A DNA stretch of 64,000 bases from Nitrososphaera sp. (GCA_029263715.1 JAJUFP010000006.1:62001-126000), one strand, 5' to 3'. Shown: positions 24,801-34,233, counted from the stretch's first letter. The notes: generated by a model from the letters alone, not told the origin. Translations and numbers: made by a program.

Positions 24801-25829
24801 TTGGTCGAATCTTTTCAAGTGATTTATGGGGATGCCAGCAAGGCCATACAGAGCCTCCCGGCCGGCAAGTTCCGAGCCATCATCACGTCGCCTCCATACT
24901 ACGGCCATCGCCGTTACGGCTCTGACGGCCAGGAGATAGGAAGGGAGCAGACCGTCGAAGAATACCTGGATTCGCTGGCGAAGGTTTTTGTCGACGCAAA
25001 GAAACTGCTGACCGATGACGGCAGCCTTTGGATCGTCATCGGCGATACCAGAAGGAGGAAGGAGAAGCTGCGCGTCCCCCACAGGCTTGCAGACCTTCTT
25101 GTCAGGGCCGGCTACAAGTTCCGAGAAGACATAATCTGGTACAAGAAGAACAGCGTCAGCAGCAGCTCGCCGGACAATTTTTCCCAAGCCTACGAATACG
25201 TCCTGTTCTTTTCAAAGAATTCCCGGTCCTATGCAAACCTGGATGCAGTCAGGGTTATGGGCAACGAGGCCGCCGAGGGAAGAAACCGGCGACCTCTACC
25301 TGAAATGGTGCAGTTCGGGCCGGAAAGGCCGGACAAGGAAGCGATTGAAAGGATATCAAGGATAATTCACAGCTCCACGCCTTTAACGCCGCTTTCCAGC
25401 CTTCCGTCAACGTCGGAGATAGCCCTGGCGTACGGTTATGACCCCGAAAAGTTCTGCCCCACCTGTTACCGCAAGTTCAAGCGGCACGCCACCCGGCGCA
25501 GGATTGGCGGCCACAGGCACTACCCGATCTTTGCTGTCTGCAATCCAAACGGAAAGAACCCCTCCAACGTCTGGGAGATAGCAACAAAGGCCCACTTTGG
25601 CAACGAGCATTTTGCAATCTTTCCTGAGGAGCTGGTAAAAAAGGTCATCAGGTTTTCAACCAAACCCGGCGACTGGGTGCTGGACCCCTTTGCCGGGAGG
25701 GGGACAACCGGCATAGCAGCCCTAGAACTTGGCCGCAAGTTCATTGGCATTGACCTGTATCCTGAGAACGTAGAGCGGGCCATTGCCAACCTGAGCAGCA
25801 AGTCTAATAACTGGAATGGAACAAAGTAA
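24801..25829 (+). CDS. DNA methyltransferase (N4-cytosine/N6-adenine type, beta-like order)
   Basis: 342 residues. The catalytic motif IV is TSPPYYGHRRYG near residue 30 and the AdoMet motif I is DPFAGRGTTGIAALELGRKFIGID near the C-terminus, which is the beta-type order. SPPY is typical of N4-cytosine methylases but also occurs in N6-adenine enzymes. A CPTCYRKF Cys pair sits in the central region. No restriction endonuclease gene is adjacent, so it is probably an orphan methylase, possibly for housekeeping DNA modification. TTG start. The bluB gene begins 9 bp downstream. Confidence 0.9.
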   Translation: MVESFQVIYGDASKAIQSLPAGKFRAIITSPPYYGHRRYGSDGQEIGREQTVEEYLDSLAKVFVDAKKLLTDDGSLWIVIGDTRRRKEKLRVPHRLADLLVRAGYKFREDIIWYKKNSVSSSSPDNFSQAYEYVLFFSKNSRSYANLDAVRVMGNEAAEGRNRRPLPEMVQFGPERPDKEAIERISRIIHSSTPLTPLSSLPSTSEIALAYGYDPEKFCPTCYRKFKRHATRRRIGGHRHYPIFAVCNPNGKNPSNVWEIATKAHFGNEHFAIFPEELVKKVIRFSTKPGDWVLDPFAGRGTTGIAALELGRKFIGIDLYPENVERAIANLSSKSNNWNGTK

Positions 25830-25837
25830 ATTGAATC

Positions 25838-26578
25838 TTGGATAGCGATTATCTTACAGAACCTGAAAAGGGCGGCCTGTACAAGGCGATATTCTCAAGG
25901 AGGGACGTCCGTTCCCACTTTATACAAAAGGATATTCCCGATGATGCGTTGCTGAGAATACTTAACGCTGCGCACCACGCCCCTTCTGTTGGCTTTTCAC
26001 AGCCCTGGAACTTCATCTTGGTAAAGGACATGCCGACGCGCCAGAAGGTCAAGGAGTCTTTTCTGCGGGAGCGGGAAAGATCCACACGGATGCTGGATGA
26101 CAACAGGGAGCGACAGGACAAGTACAGGAGTCTGAAGCTTGAAGGGATAATCGAGTCTGCAGTCAACATCTGCGTGACGTACGACCCCACCCGGTTCGGG
26201 CCGTTTGTCCTGGGAAGAACCTCCATCGAGGAAACGGGGGTTTACAGCGTCTGCTGCGCAATCCAGAACCTCTGGCTTGCGGCAAGGGCCGAGGGTATTG
26301 GGGTTGGCTGGGTAAGCATCCTCTCAAATCAGGACTTGGAGGAGATACTGGAGATACCGCCCCATGTCAAGCCTGTGGCCTACCTGTGCCTTGGCTACGT
26401 CGACGAGTTTGCATCAAAACCCGACCTTGAGGCGGCCGGCTGGCTTTCCAGGATGGACTTGGCAGACGTGGTATGCTTTGAAAAGTGGGGGTCTACAAAT
26501 TCTGAGAAATGGTCCGGCCTATCAGCGGCTGTAAACAGGTTAAAGACTGAAGACAATATATACATGAACAGACCCTGA
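25838..26578 (+). CDS. bluB: 5,6-Dimethylbenzimidazole synthase BluB
   Basis: 246 residues of the nitroreductase-fold BluB subfamily, which uses oxygen to fragment reduced FMN into dimethylbenzimidazole, the lower ligand of cobalamin. Diagnostic features are SRRDVRSHF, HHAPSVGFSQPWNF, FGPFVLGRTSIEETGVYSV, GVGWVSIL, CLGYV and the closing PDLEAAGWLSRMDL. Nitrososphaeria are known cobalamin producers, in line with this gene. It starts with TTG 9 bp after the methyltransferase and is followed 29 bp later by the HD-domain gene, so the three may share a transcript. Confidence 0.95.
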   Translation: MDSDYLTEPEKGGLYKAIFSRRDVRSHFIQKDIPDDALLRILNAAHHAPSVGFSQPWNFILVKDMPTRQKVKESFLRERERSTRMLDDNRERQDKYRSLKLEGIIESAVNICVTYDPTRFGPFVLGRTSIEETGVYSVCCAIQNLWLAARAEGIGVGWVSILSNQDLEEILEIPPHVKPVAYLCLGYVDEFASKPDLEAAGWLSRMDLADVVCFEKWGSTNSEKWSGLSAAVNRLKTEDNIYMNRP

Positions 26579-26606
26579 TCGACAAATATACCGGTAGGCA
26601 AACGCG

Positions 26607-29051
26607 TTGAACTCTAAACCAGGAAAATTTCTGGAGGCAAATGCTGGCGATGGTTGCTATCCGTACGCGCAGCCCGGCGGACTGCCTTTCAGCTTGCATT
26701 ACCATGACATAGCAAGATGGCTCTTCATCGTCCTTATCTTTGCAGGCCTCCTCTCCTCAGGCTGGTTTGGCATACCGCTTGTCCCGAAATACTTTGTGGG
26801 CGCCGAGATAGATCTGGTGATAGAGCTCTTTGTGCTCTTCAGCGCCCTTGGGACCATCTGGGGCGTGATGGCGTACAGAGAGTTCTCCAAATCGGCATCA
26901 GCAGTGATAGAGGCCAGGCTGGCCGCACGCAAGCTGGACCCAATGATAGGGGATTACGAGTACAAATCCTACAATCCTGTTACCAAGGAGTACGAAAACG
27001 GCTTTGTGCCTTCCGGCCCGGTGGACTTTTGGGACAAGGAGACCCACGTCCCCTCATGGCTTGACAAGGGCAAGTACTGGCACATCCTGCTGACGCTGCA
27101 AAGCGTAAACCGGGAGATAAAACTGCAGGTTGTCAGAGATAAGGATCTTCCCTTCGGAGAAGGCCCAAGAAACGTGGCCGTCACTTACAGGGAGCGGGTC
27201 TCCGGCGAGATCCGCTCCAGACGCTACCAATACGTTGTCAAGGTACCACAGTGGCTGGTCATGAACACGGAGCGGCAACGTTTTGTTGAATCCAGCATGG
27301 ACAGCGCTGATCTCAGTTCTTTGATCTCAGATGTTAACCGGAAGATAGTGCTCGCCACAAACGAGGTAGCCGGCTGGGAAAGACTACGCGTCCGCTATCC
27401 GTGGCGGTTCATGACTTTTGTCATCTATCTCAACAAGAGCCTGCCCCTGCGCATCGTCTACTATCAGGTCATCAGAAACTTTCCGGGCGCAAAAAAGCGC
27501 AGGGTGGAGCAGACCAATGCAGACCTTGCCAACGTCAGCGATGAAGAACTCGTGGCCTCGATAATGGAACTTGCCGTCAAAAAGGGGATCCCTGCAGACC
27601 GCCTTTCAAACCTCCGTGCCCTTGTCAAGTTCCTGAAAAACTCGTACACCCGGCAGGGTCTGGGCGAGGGCTCAAGCGAATACCACAACTTTCACCATTC
27701 GCTGGAAGTGTCGTACATGGCGATGCATATGCTGCCGCCAGAACTGGAAGGCTACACGTTTGACTCCAAGGATTATGAATTAATTCTGGTGGCAGGGCTT
27801 TTGCACGATTACGATCCGATGCAGGCGCCAACTCAGCAGATGGCGTCCACGTCCCGTATCAAGGGGCCCAGCGTGGTCAGGACCATGCAGGAGCTGCAGA
27901 GGATCCGATTGCACGATGCATACTTTACCATGGCCCCAGAAGAGTTCGAGAACTATTTTCGGGAGTTCAAGTCAGTTACAACTCCACCGGAAGAGTTTGC
28001 CACCACCCACCCCGAGTATGTCAAGGCAGAGTGGACTCCCACGGACAGCCTTCTGGTCGAGGCGCTGATCTGGAGGACTGACTTTCCTTACTTTAAACAA
28101 AAGATTGCCCAGGAAAAGTTTGCCTCGCTTCTGGAAGAGCTGAAGACCCGGGGCAGGCAGGATTCTGGCAAGATCAAGCTTTTAAGCGAGGTCCTCTGGC
28201 TTGCAGATCTGTCGGTGACGTACATGGGCTCAGATCCCATCAGGGCCTGGGACCGGGTCATAAACCTGTACGACGAGCTTTACCTGCCCAAGCTGGAAGC
28301 GGTCTCGCGGACCGACGCGTTTTTTGCAGATTTTGCAGACATTGAGCTTTTTAAAAGGCTGATAAGCCAAAAGGCCTTCCCGGATGTCTTTAGGCAGCGC
28401 TGGAACCTTATCTACCAGTTCTTTCACGAAGGCAACCCTTCAACGCCGCTTAACAGAACCATAGAGACCGCGCGCAAGATGTACTTCAAGGTCAATGTGG
28501 AGCTGGGCATGCGCAGAGGAGAGATGCTGCAGGCCATCGCGTCGGACAACTGGTCCGAGTACTTTATCGGCATAGGAAAGGATCAGGACGAGGTGTTCAA
28601 GGCCAAGTCCCGGCTGGCAGAGCTGGACCCGCAGAACGCGTCTGCATTCTGGGGAGACTTTCAGAAACTGCTTCCTTCAATAAACGACAAGTCGATAGAC
28701 AACTTTCTGCTTGTCATGCCGGAACATTCCACGCCGCTTACCGAGCAGGAATACAGAAACTCACTTCAATCCATGCTTGCAACGATGAGCAAGAAACTGG
28801 CGCAGGGTGGCATGGTAAAGATCCTGACCGACATTGACAAAAATAGTGCTCATTTCAGGGAGCTGATGACAGTGGCAGACCAAGCCGGCCTGGTCGCCGA
28901 GCTCAAGAATGTTGGCAAGACATACTTTCCAAAGAACTGGCGGGATCGGGACTTTGTCGCGGACAGGCAGCCGCACGTGATAACCTTGGTTCTGAGGGCT
29001 GTCGCCGGTGGCAAGCCGATGGATGCACAGAAAGACCTAGCTAATGCTTAA
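26607..29051 (+). CDS. Membrane-anchored HD-domain protein resembling eukaryotic cyclic-nucleotide phosphodiesterases
   Basis: 814 residues. Two N-terminal membrane helices (about 37-56 and 66-90) are followed by a soluble beta-rich region (about 110-270), then an HD-type helical domain. The motif EYHNFHHSLEVSYMAMHML (from Y359) parallels the PDE signature YHNxxHAxxV, with H360 as general acid and H364 as metal ligand; GLLHDYDP (H400-D401) parallels the PDE HD motif; LWLADLSVTYMG could supply the later Asp. The residues after 600 include a second hydrophilic helical region. Cyclic-nucleotide hydrolysis is inferred from the motif only; other HD hydrolases cannot be excluded. Class III cyclases at 34798 and 59801 make the reading plausible. 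TTG start. Confidence 0.85.
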   Translation: MNSKPGKFLEANAGDGCYPYAQPGGLPFSLHYHDIARWLFIVLIFAGLLSSGWFGIPLVPKYFVGAEIDLVIELFVLFSALGTIWGVMAYREFSKSASAVIEARLAARKLDPMIGDYEYKSYNPVTKEYENGFVPSGPVDFWDKETHVPSWLDKGKYWHILLTLQSVNREIKLQVVRDKDLPFGEGPRNVAVTYRERVSGEIRSRRYQYVVKVPQWLVMNTERQRFVESSMDSADLSSLISDVNRKIVLATNEVAGWERLRVRYPWRFMTFVIYLNKSLPLRIVYYQVIRNFPGAKKRRVEQTNADLANVSDEELVASIMELAVKKGIPADRLSNLRALVKFLKNSYTRQGLGEGSSEYHNFHHSLEVSYMAMHMLPPELEGYTFDSKDYELILVAGLLHDYDPMQAPTQQMASTSRIKGPSVVRTMQELQRIRLHDAYFTMAPEEFENYFREFKSVTTPPEEFATTHPEYVKAEWTPTDSLLVEALIWRTDFPYFKQKIAQEKFASLLEELKTRGRQDSGKIKLLSEVLWLADLSVTYMGSDPIRAWDRVINLYDELYLPKLEAVSRTDAFFADFADIELFKRLISQKAFPDVFRQRWNLIYQFFHEGNPSTPLNRTIETARKMYFKVNVELGMRRGEMLQAIASDNWSEYFIGIGKDQDEVFKAKSRLAELDPQNASAFWGDFQKLLPSINDKSIDNFLLVMPEHSTPLTEQEYRNSLQSMLATMSKKLAQGGMVKILTDIDKNSAHFRELMTVADQAGLVAELKNVGKTYFPKNWRDRDFVADRQPHVITLVLRAVAGGKPMDAQKDLANA

Positions 29052-29083
29052 ATTGGCGCTGCCGACGTTGAAGACTGACCTGT

Positions 29084-29158
29084 GGGCTCGTAGCTCAGCA
29101 TGGACAGAGCGAACGCCTCCTAAGCGTTAGGTCGGGGGTTCGAATCCCCCCGGGCCCG
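29084..29158 (+). tRNA. tRNA-Arg (anticodon CCT)
   Basis: Cloverleaf with acceptor GGGCTCG/CGGGCCC (one T-G pair), D arm GCTC, anticodon stem AACGC/GCGTT closing CTCCTAA (anticodon CCT), and T arm with GGGGG-TTCGAAT-CCCCC. Discriminator G, no encoded CCA, no intron. Confidence 0.95.
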
Positions 29159-29159
29159 C

Positions 29160-29165
29160 TTTTTT
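29160..29165 (+). terminator. T6 tract directly after tRNA-Arg
   Basis: Six T residues begin 2 nt after the discriminator base, matching the oligo-T terminators expected after archaeal tRNA genes. Confidence 0.5.
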
Positions 29166-29209
29166 ACGAATGTTTTTGGAGGTCTGACAAAAATGAAGCG
29201 GAAAACTGT

Positions 29210-31843
29210 CTATCTTTCCTTGGTTAGGGCCAATGATTGGTTTGCGTATTTTCTATCGCCAAGAAATGCCAGCAAGGCTGATCCACCGGCTCCAAGGTAC
29301 ATTGCAAGGCCAACCAGCAAATTTCCGTTAAAACCTATTATCATTGCCAGCGTAGCCGCAAGAACCGTTCCTATTATTGACGCGATGACGTTGATCCCCC
29401 ACAATAAGGTGGTGTTGTTGTCGCTCTGCCTGAATCCGGAAGACAAGAATGCCATCCTGATAAGGGCGGGGAACTGAAATCCCATCAAAAGACCTGCAGG
29501 AAACAGAATAACAAAAGTAAGCGCGGCTCTAAAAGGCAGTTGCATTGTAATGCTCGAATCAATGATGCCCTGCAGAAAGAAAAGATAGAACAGCACAATC
29601 CCTGCAAGAACGGGTATTGATACCAGCACGGCTCTATACGGCCTGTTGTTAAACAGCCTGCCGCTCAGGTATGCGCCGATACCGCTGGACAGAAGGATGG
29701 AGAACAGTATTACCATCAGGGCCATTATGGGCGTTCCAAGCAGAAGCAAGAATTTCTGGATGAAGGTGATCTCTAGAATCATAAAGCCAAGGCCGATACA
29801 GATAGCAAACAGCACAAAGCCGCTAGTACGCGCTGTTGTTCCACTGTTGTTAAATGTTGTCGTCTTTTTCCCTCTTTTGGCATGATAAATTAGCATCAGG
29901 GACAGCGCGGCGGATATGGCCAGCACTGTTCCAAGCAGAATGATCATCTGTTTTGGCACAAGCTCCCTTGCAAAAAAGAAGGGCGAATCATCAGTAGGGA
30001 TCCTTGGATTTATCGCCATTTCAGAAGAGATGTACTCACCGTACCTGTCGCTTCCATTGTTGGAGAACAATCTATCATATGGAGAAACTATGTACGTGTC
30101 TGCAAGCATTATTGCCTCTGCATGATTTCTCTCTGCCTTTTCCCTTACCAGATCGATCTGGTCAGCTGTAAAAGAGGTTGATTTTACCATCACCAGCACT
30201 GGATAATACGTTTGACTGTCGTCAGTACGCCCAAAAAACAAGCCGGGACGGTCTTCTACCACTATGATGTGCTTGCTGACATCCTCTATGCTCTTTCCTG
30301 TCTCTTTTGCCAGGGACTCGGCTACAGTGGGCATGAGCCTTGGAAGCTCAAAGTTCCACCGTATCATCACCAGCATGCCTCCATCATCCAGATGCCGCAG
30401 GTATTGCTGGAATGCTTCCACGGTATACAAATAGTTCTCAGACAGCGCATAGCCGCCAGCAAGCTGGGCCGCCCACGTGTCCACAAGCTTTATGGTTATT
30501 GTGTCGAACTTTGAGCTTGAAGAGCTGATAAACCTCCTACCATCATCGATAAACAGCTGGACATCGCTGCGATCGTACACGTTTCCTGCTTGGCTTCCAA
30601 AACCTCTTACCGTTGAAACTATCATGGGGTTTATCTCCACCGCGGTGACTTTCTTTGCGCCTCCTGCGAGGGCCGTCAGAATATCCTGGCCGCCACCACT
30701 GCCAATAACAAGGGCATCCTCTGCTCTTGATATTTCATAAGGAAGGTAATCCATGTATTGGCGTACCCAGCGGATGTCGCTTTTGGAGCCATCCCACTGG
30801 TATATGGGTGTGCCAGCATCAGCATCAATGATTATCATGGCCAGTTCTCTGGGGCCTCTAGGACTGCCATCAGACGAGCTTGCCGCATCATAAACGAGCT
30901 GCTTTGTAACGTCAATCCGTGAAAAAGAGTTCCACTGGGTTGAAAGGTGATCGAACTTTTCCGGCTTGTTCAACTGGTAGTATAGCCCCTTGTTAACTCC
31001 GGGCCGTACTTTCATCAAGTCATCAGTCCCCACAGCAGTTGCTATCATTGTAGGACTAGTGATAATCTGCAAAAGAATCAGACCGGCAAGCAAGCCGGCA
31101 GCAGATATCTTTAATCTCTGTGTTACAATACCCTGCTCCATCGTCGCTGCCGACGATGACTCTGCGCTTGAATGCTGTTCCTGAAGGTATGGATCACCTT
31201 TCTTGCCGCCCCTTAAGAGTAAAACACCAATAGTTGCAGACCCTGCAACTAGCAAGGATGTCAAGAGAAGCACAGGTTCTGCACCAAGGCCCAGCATCAG
31301 GGGGTCCAGCAGAAGGGCAGCAGATGAAGCACCGATCAAATCTGCGAAGTATAGTTTGCTTATCTGTCGGGGCATGGCAAAAAATATCAGCGCCATGATG
31401 GATCCTGCAAAAAAGAAAGGAATTGATGAAGTGAAATAAAACAAGTAGATGTATGATGTGTCCGGCGGAATCTGAGTTACTATGAAAATGAATACAGGTA
31501 CCGAAACCGCGTAGGCCATAGAATACTGGATTATCTTTGTGGTAAGAGTCGCAGGAGTCATTGTTGGCAATAGTAACCTGCGCCATGGTCTTACTGCACG
31601 CTGCTGGAATGGCTGTAACTTTCCGTCACCTTTTTGCATATGTATTAGGAGCGAACCAATTCCAAGACCAAAGAATGCGACAGAGATTGCCATAAAGGCA
31701 TAATCATACCAGAGGATGATCGAGAAGATCCTGGTCAGTGCAAGTTCAAACAGTATCGTGCTAAGGGATGCGAAGAACAGCACGACCATGAGAAAGACAA
31801 GAAAATTTCTTCCTGTCATTAAAGTGACCGACAATCGTCGCAC
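29210..31843 (-). CDS. Polytopic membrane protein with spermidine-synthase-like methyltransferase domain
   Basis: 877 residues. About seven membrane helices lie in the N-terminal third (SLSTILFELALTRIFSIILWYDY is typical of the first), a soluble Rossmann-like domain in the middle (about 320-600) has the spermidine-synthase AdoMet pattern ALVIGSGGGQDILTAL, then VTAVEINPMIV and a DDGRRF segment, and a second block of about six membrane helices fills the C-terminal third. Such fused proteins are widespread, but their small-molecule products are mostly unknown; the polyamine product is therefore not assumed. An in-frame ATG nine codons in (MTGRNFLVF) is an alternative start. Confidence 0.88.
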   Translation of the reverse strand: MRRLSVTLMTGRNFLVFLMVVLFFASLSTILFELALTRIFSIILWYDYAFMAISVAFFGLGIGSLLIHMQKGDGKLQPFQQRAVRPWRRLLLPTMTPATLTTKIIQYSMAYAVSVPVFIFIVTQIPPDTSYIYLFYFTSSIPFFFAGSIMALIFFAMPRQISKLYFADLIGASSAALLLDPLMLGLGAEPVLLLTSLLVAGSATIGVLLLRGGKKGDPYLQEQHSSAESSSAATMEQGIVTQRLKISAAGLLAGLILLQIITSPTMIATAVGTDDLMKVRPGVNKGLYYQLNKPEKFDHLSTQWNSFSRIDVTKQLVYDAASSSDGSPRGPRELAMIIIDADAGTPIYQWDGSKSDIRWVRQYMDYLPYEISRAEDALVIGSGGGQDILTALAGGAKKVTAVEINPMIVSTVRGFGSQAGNVYDRSDVQLFIDDGRRFISSSSSKFDTITIKLVDTWAAQLAGGYALSENYLYTVEAFQQYLRHLDDGGMLVMIRWNFELPRLMPTVAESLAKETGKSIEDVSKHIIVVEDRPGLFFGRTDDSQTYYPVLVMVKSTSFTADQIDLVREKAERNHAEAIMLADTYIVSPYDRLFSNNGSDRYGEYISSEMAINPRIPTDDSPFFFARELVPKQMIILLGTVLAISAALSLMLIYHAKRGKKTTTFNNSGTTARTSGFVLFAICIGLGFMILEITFIQKFLLLLGTPIMALMVILFSILLSSGIGAYLSGRLFNNRPYRAVLVSIPVLAGIVLFYLFFLQGIIDSSITMQLPFRAALTFVILFPAGLLMGFQFPALIRMAFLSSGFRQSDNNTTLLWGINVIASIIGTVLAATLAMIIGFNGNLLVGLAMYLGAGGSALLAFLGDRKYANQSLALTKER

Positions 31844-32104
31844 TAAAATACGCGTTTTTTGTTTAAATGAGTTACGAAGATCTCTGGCTAAGCGTCACTG
31901 CTGTTTTAACCACAGGCGCCATCCGGCAGGCCTGCCAAGACAAATCATATTGCACGTTCCAAGAACCATCTTTGCAGTTGTGTCAGATTAAGCGACATAA
32001 CCTGACTGCCTGATAGTATCTAGCCGGAGGACAGGGAATTGGTATAGTCCATTAAACCTGCCAAAAGTCATCCGACTCTATCGTTGGCAACATTGCGTTC
32101 CTAC

Positions 32105-32488
32105 TTAGGCAACGGAGTACGATACATAAGTGCATTCTCCACTGATGTGCTCCACTTCCTCGTAACCTTGGATTTCTTTGATCATGTCCCGCGTCGGATA
32201 CACCAAGATTACTTGGTGGACTTCAGTTTCATAAGACGTTGGCACTCTTCCAGTCTTGGCAATAAAATACTCGCGAACCCTATCAAAGTTTGTCCCTTCT
32301 GTGGCAATAACCCGGAGGGCGTATAGGGGGCCTTTGCTTTTCGCAGAACTTGGTGTCTGGGATATTATCTCCTCCACCAGCTTCGGATCTACTTTTGGAA
32401 AGTATTTCTTGTATAGGCCATGGAGCTTTGTGTATTCTGCCCTGATCTCCTCGAACTCTTTTTGAGCAGATGTACTGTTCCCGGACAT
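32105..32488 (-). CDS. Conserved hypothetical protein, 127 aa
   Basis: Soluble alpha/beta protein. It begins with a helical segment (AQKEFEEIRAEYTKLHGLYKKYF) followed by a mixed region ending VILVYPTRDMIKEIQGYEEVEHI. No recognised domain or metal motif. Good coding character and an ATG start. Monocistronic. Confidence 0.65.
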   Translation of the reverse strand: MSGNSTSAQKEFEEIRAEYTKLHGLYKKYFPKVDPKLVEEIISQTPSSAKSKGPLYALRVIATEGTNFDRVREYFIAKTGRVPTSYETEVHQVILVYPTRDMIKEIQGYEEVEHISGECTYVSYSVA

Positions 32489-32636
32489 GTAGATAATGGT
32501 GTAAAACAGCTAATAAGCCTTCAGACTGTAAGCTACCGGGCAAAATCAGTGGCCGAAACATTTCGATCGGATGAAGCAACAAGATAAACACCCGATGACA
32601 CTGGCAAATTCAACGAATTTTCCATGCTAATAATCA

Positions 32637-33254
32637 TCAGGGAACTATCTTTACCTCGACGTAGCCGGTCTTTTTTGAAATGTCGTAGCTGTACCAGGTT
32701 TCATAAGTAAAAGACGCCATTATTATGACCGTCCTGTTGAGCATTTCGTCTGGCATGGCTTGGGGTATCAAAACCCTCATCGTTGCCGCTTCTGATGAGT
32801 TACCCCAGAGAAATGCGCTTGCAGGTGAATAGCTAACACTGGAGATCACTATCTCCTGGCCCGAGGGTGAATAGTTGGCAAACCTGTTGTAAAAGCCCTT
32901 TACAGTTACTGGTTCCCACCATACGTGGCTGTGATGAATGATGGTAAACGGTATTTCCACAGTCTGGCCCCGCCGGATCTCCACCACGCCGCCTTCAAAC
33001 TTGGTCTCGATAACATGCGTCAATATCCTTCTTTCAAACATTTCAAGCGTGGTCAGCGACTCGTCTGCTGAAAGCTCCTGCACGGCAATATTGGAAGGCC
33101 CGCTGCCTGCCTTTATCACAAGGACAGCTACAACCGCAATTACGGGCAACGCGATGAGCCACTTTCTGGAGACCAACACCCACAGATACAATGCCAGAAT
33201 GTGCATATAATGCATCTGCTTGCACGTGGCGGAAAAGTTCGTAGATTTCCTCAA
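32637..33254 (-). CDS. Membrane-anchored exported hypothetical protein, about 205 aa
   Basis: One N-terminal membrane helix (WLIALPVIAVVAVLVI) anchors a beta-rich external domain of about 150 residues (GGVVEIRRGQTVEIPFTIIHHS, then SPASAFLWGN) resembling an Ig-like or CARDB-like fold. The TTG start at 33254 gives a long N-terminal tail; internal ATG codons (giving MHYMHIL) or the GTG giving MLVSRKW with TTATATG about 28 nt upstream are better starts, so the true protein may be 175-190 residues. It follows the small zinc-protein frame at 33268-33450 by 13 bp. Confidence 0.7.
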   Translation of the reverse strand: MRKSTNFSATCKQMHYMHILALYLWVLVSRKWLIALPVIAVVAVLVIKAGSGPSNIAVQELSADESLTTLEMFERRILTHVIETKFEGGVVEIRRGQTVEIPFTIIHHSHVWWEPVTVKGFYNRFANYSPSGQEIVISSVSYSPASAFLWGNSSEAATMRVLIPQAMPDEMLNRTVIIMASFTYETWYSYDISKKTGYVEVKIVP

Positions 33255-33267
33255 GCTCGTTTCCAGA

Positions 33268-33450
33268 CTAAGGAGCGGACCTGTCCTTGATCTCCATCCT
33301 CTTGGGGCATCTCAGAAAATGTATGTATATGCACCACTGACAGAGGCTGTTTGCATTGCACAGCGGGCATACAGCATCATCCGTGATGTTTCTCTTGCAA
33401 ATACTGCATACCGCTATCGTTGCCCCATCCCCCGCCTTTCGGTACTTAAT
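33268..33450 (-). CDS. Small zinc-ribbon-like protein with no standard start codon, about 60 aa
   Basis: A minus-strand frame encodes TIAVCSICKRNITDDAVCPL, then CNANSLCQWCIYIHFLRCPK, giving at least three CxxC pairs typical of a double zinc knuckle. Between the upstream stop and the first Cys there is no ATG, GTG or TTG. The best fit is ATT at 33448-33450, giving (M)KYRKAGDGAT, with TTTATC upstream. Either a rare ATT start, a point mutation of ATG, or a sequencing error explains this. It precedes the exported protein gene on the same strand. Confidence 0.5.
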   Translation of the reverse strand: MKYRKAGDGATIAVCSICKRNITDDAVCPLCNANSLCQWCIYIHFLRCPKRMEIKDRSAP

Positions 33451-33825
33451 ACGATGAATGGTGATAAAAGCTTAAACCCTGCGGAATTCGTCGCTAAAAA
33501 AAGGCGGTGTCGACATTTTTGCAATGCACTGTACACCAACTGGTTATAACCACTGCTGAGCTGATACATACGGTCACCAGTCAGCCATACTGGCCCTGCT
33601 CCGGTATTCCAGACGCTAGGAATCCATTTGGGGCAGGGCTCTAAACTATCGCCCTGTCAGTTCTGTATCCTTTCACGCTTGATGTCACACACAGGATTCC
33701 TTGGTACAGGGCAAGGTGATGGACAACAATGGCGCGCGGAAGGATAATGATTCTGCTCTGCTGCCAAGGATCAGACACGGCATATCGATAGAATTTACAA
33801 GGCGCGATACTGCCTTTCTGGAAGA
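33451..33825. other. 375-bp stretch without a recognised gene
   Basis: No convincing coding frame, RNA gene or repeat was seen. Short overlapping frames on both strands have no coding character. The stretch probably holds the promoter of the small zinc-protein frame and the 3' end of the tail-tube operon. Confidence 0.4.
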
Positions 33826-34233
33826 CTAGAGCATCTTGACCTCTGCAATGTCGCTGTACACTGTAAGGTTGTGCCTGATGACATCGTTGAATCTCTGGCC
33901 GCGCTTGTCTGAATAGGAAATGTCTGCCGTGATAAGCTGCGGCTGCTTTCTTGCCACGTAGGAAGAGAACCTGTCAACAAAGATGCGGATTTTCTTGCCG
34001 GGCGGCGCGAATTCCAGCATCCGGAATATCTTCATGCTGGCGATGTTTCTTCCATTTGAGTCGACTATCTCCCTGTCGAACTTGATAGATGTCCTGTATG
34101 CCGATGAGAGGCCGATGTTGGCTATCACGATGAAGAGCATGTCGTTTTCGCATTCAAAATCCACGATGACCTCCGGGCTTCTGCAATTATTGTCATTGAT
34201 GGTGGAAACGGATCCTTTTTTGCGCATATGCAA
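33826..34233 (-). CDS. Hypothetical protein downstream of the tail-tube gene, 135 aa
   Basis: A beta-rich protein (VIVDFECENDMLFIVIANIG, then RIFVDRFSSYVARKQPQLI) that resembles an Ig-like domain by strand pattern. It starts with TTG immediately after the stop of the tail-tube gene (TGATTG), or with ATG two codons later, so the two genes are translationally linked. A role as tube-associated or assembly protein is possible but unsupported by motif. Confidence 0.65.
   Translation of the reverse strand: MHMRKKGSVSTINDNNCRSPEVIVDFECENDMLFIVIANIGLSSAYRTSIKFDREIVDSNGRNIASMKIFRMLEFAPPGKKIRIFVDRFSSYVARKQPQLITADISYSDKRGQRFNDVIRHNLTVYSDIAEVKML

Noticed and set aside
33220-33549. 109-codon plus-strand frame
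   Set aside because: It runs opposite a Cys-rich minus-strand frame and the start of the exported protein gene; the plus-strand product is low-complexity and mixed.
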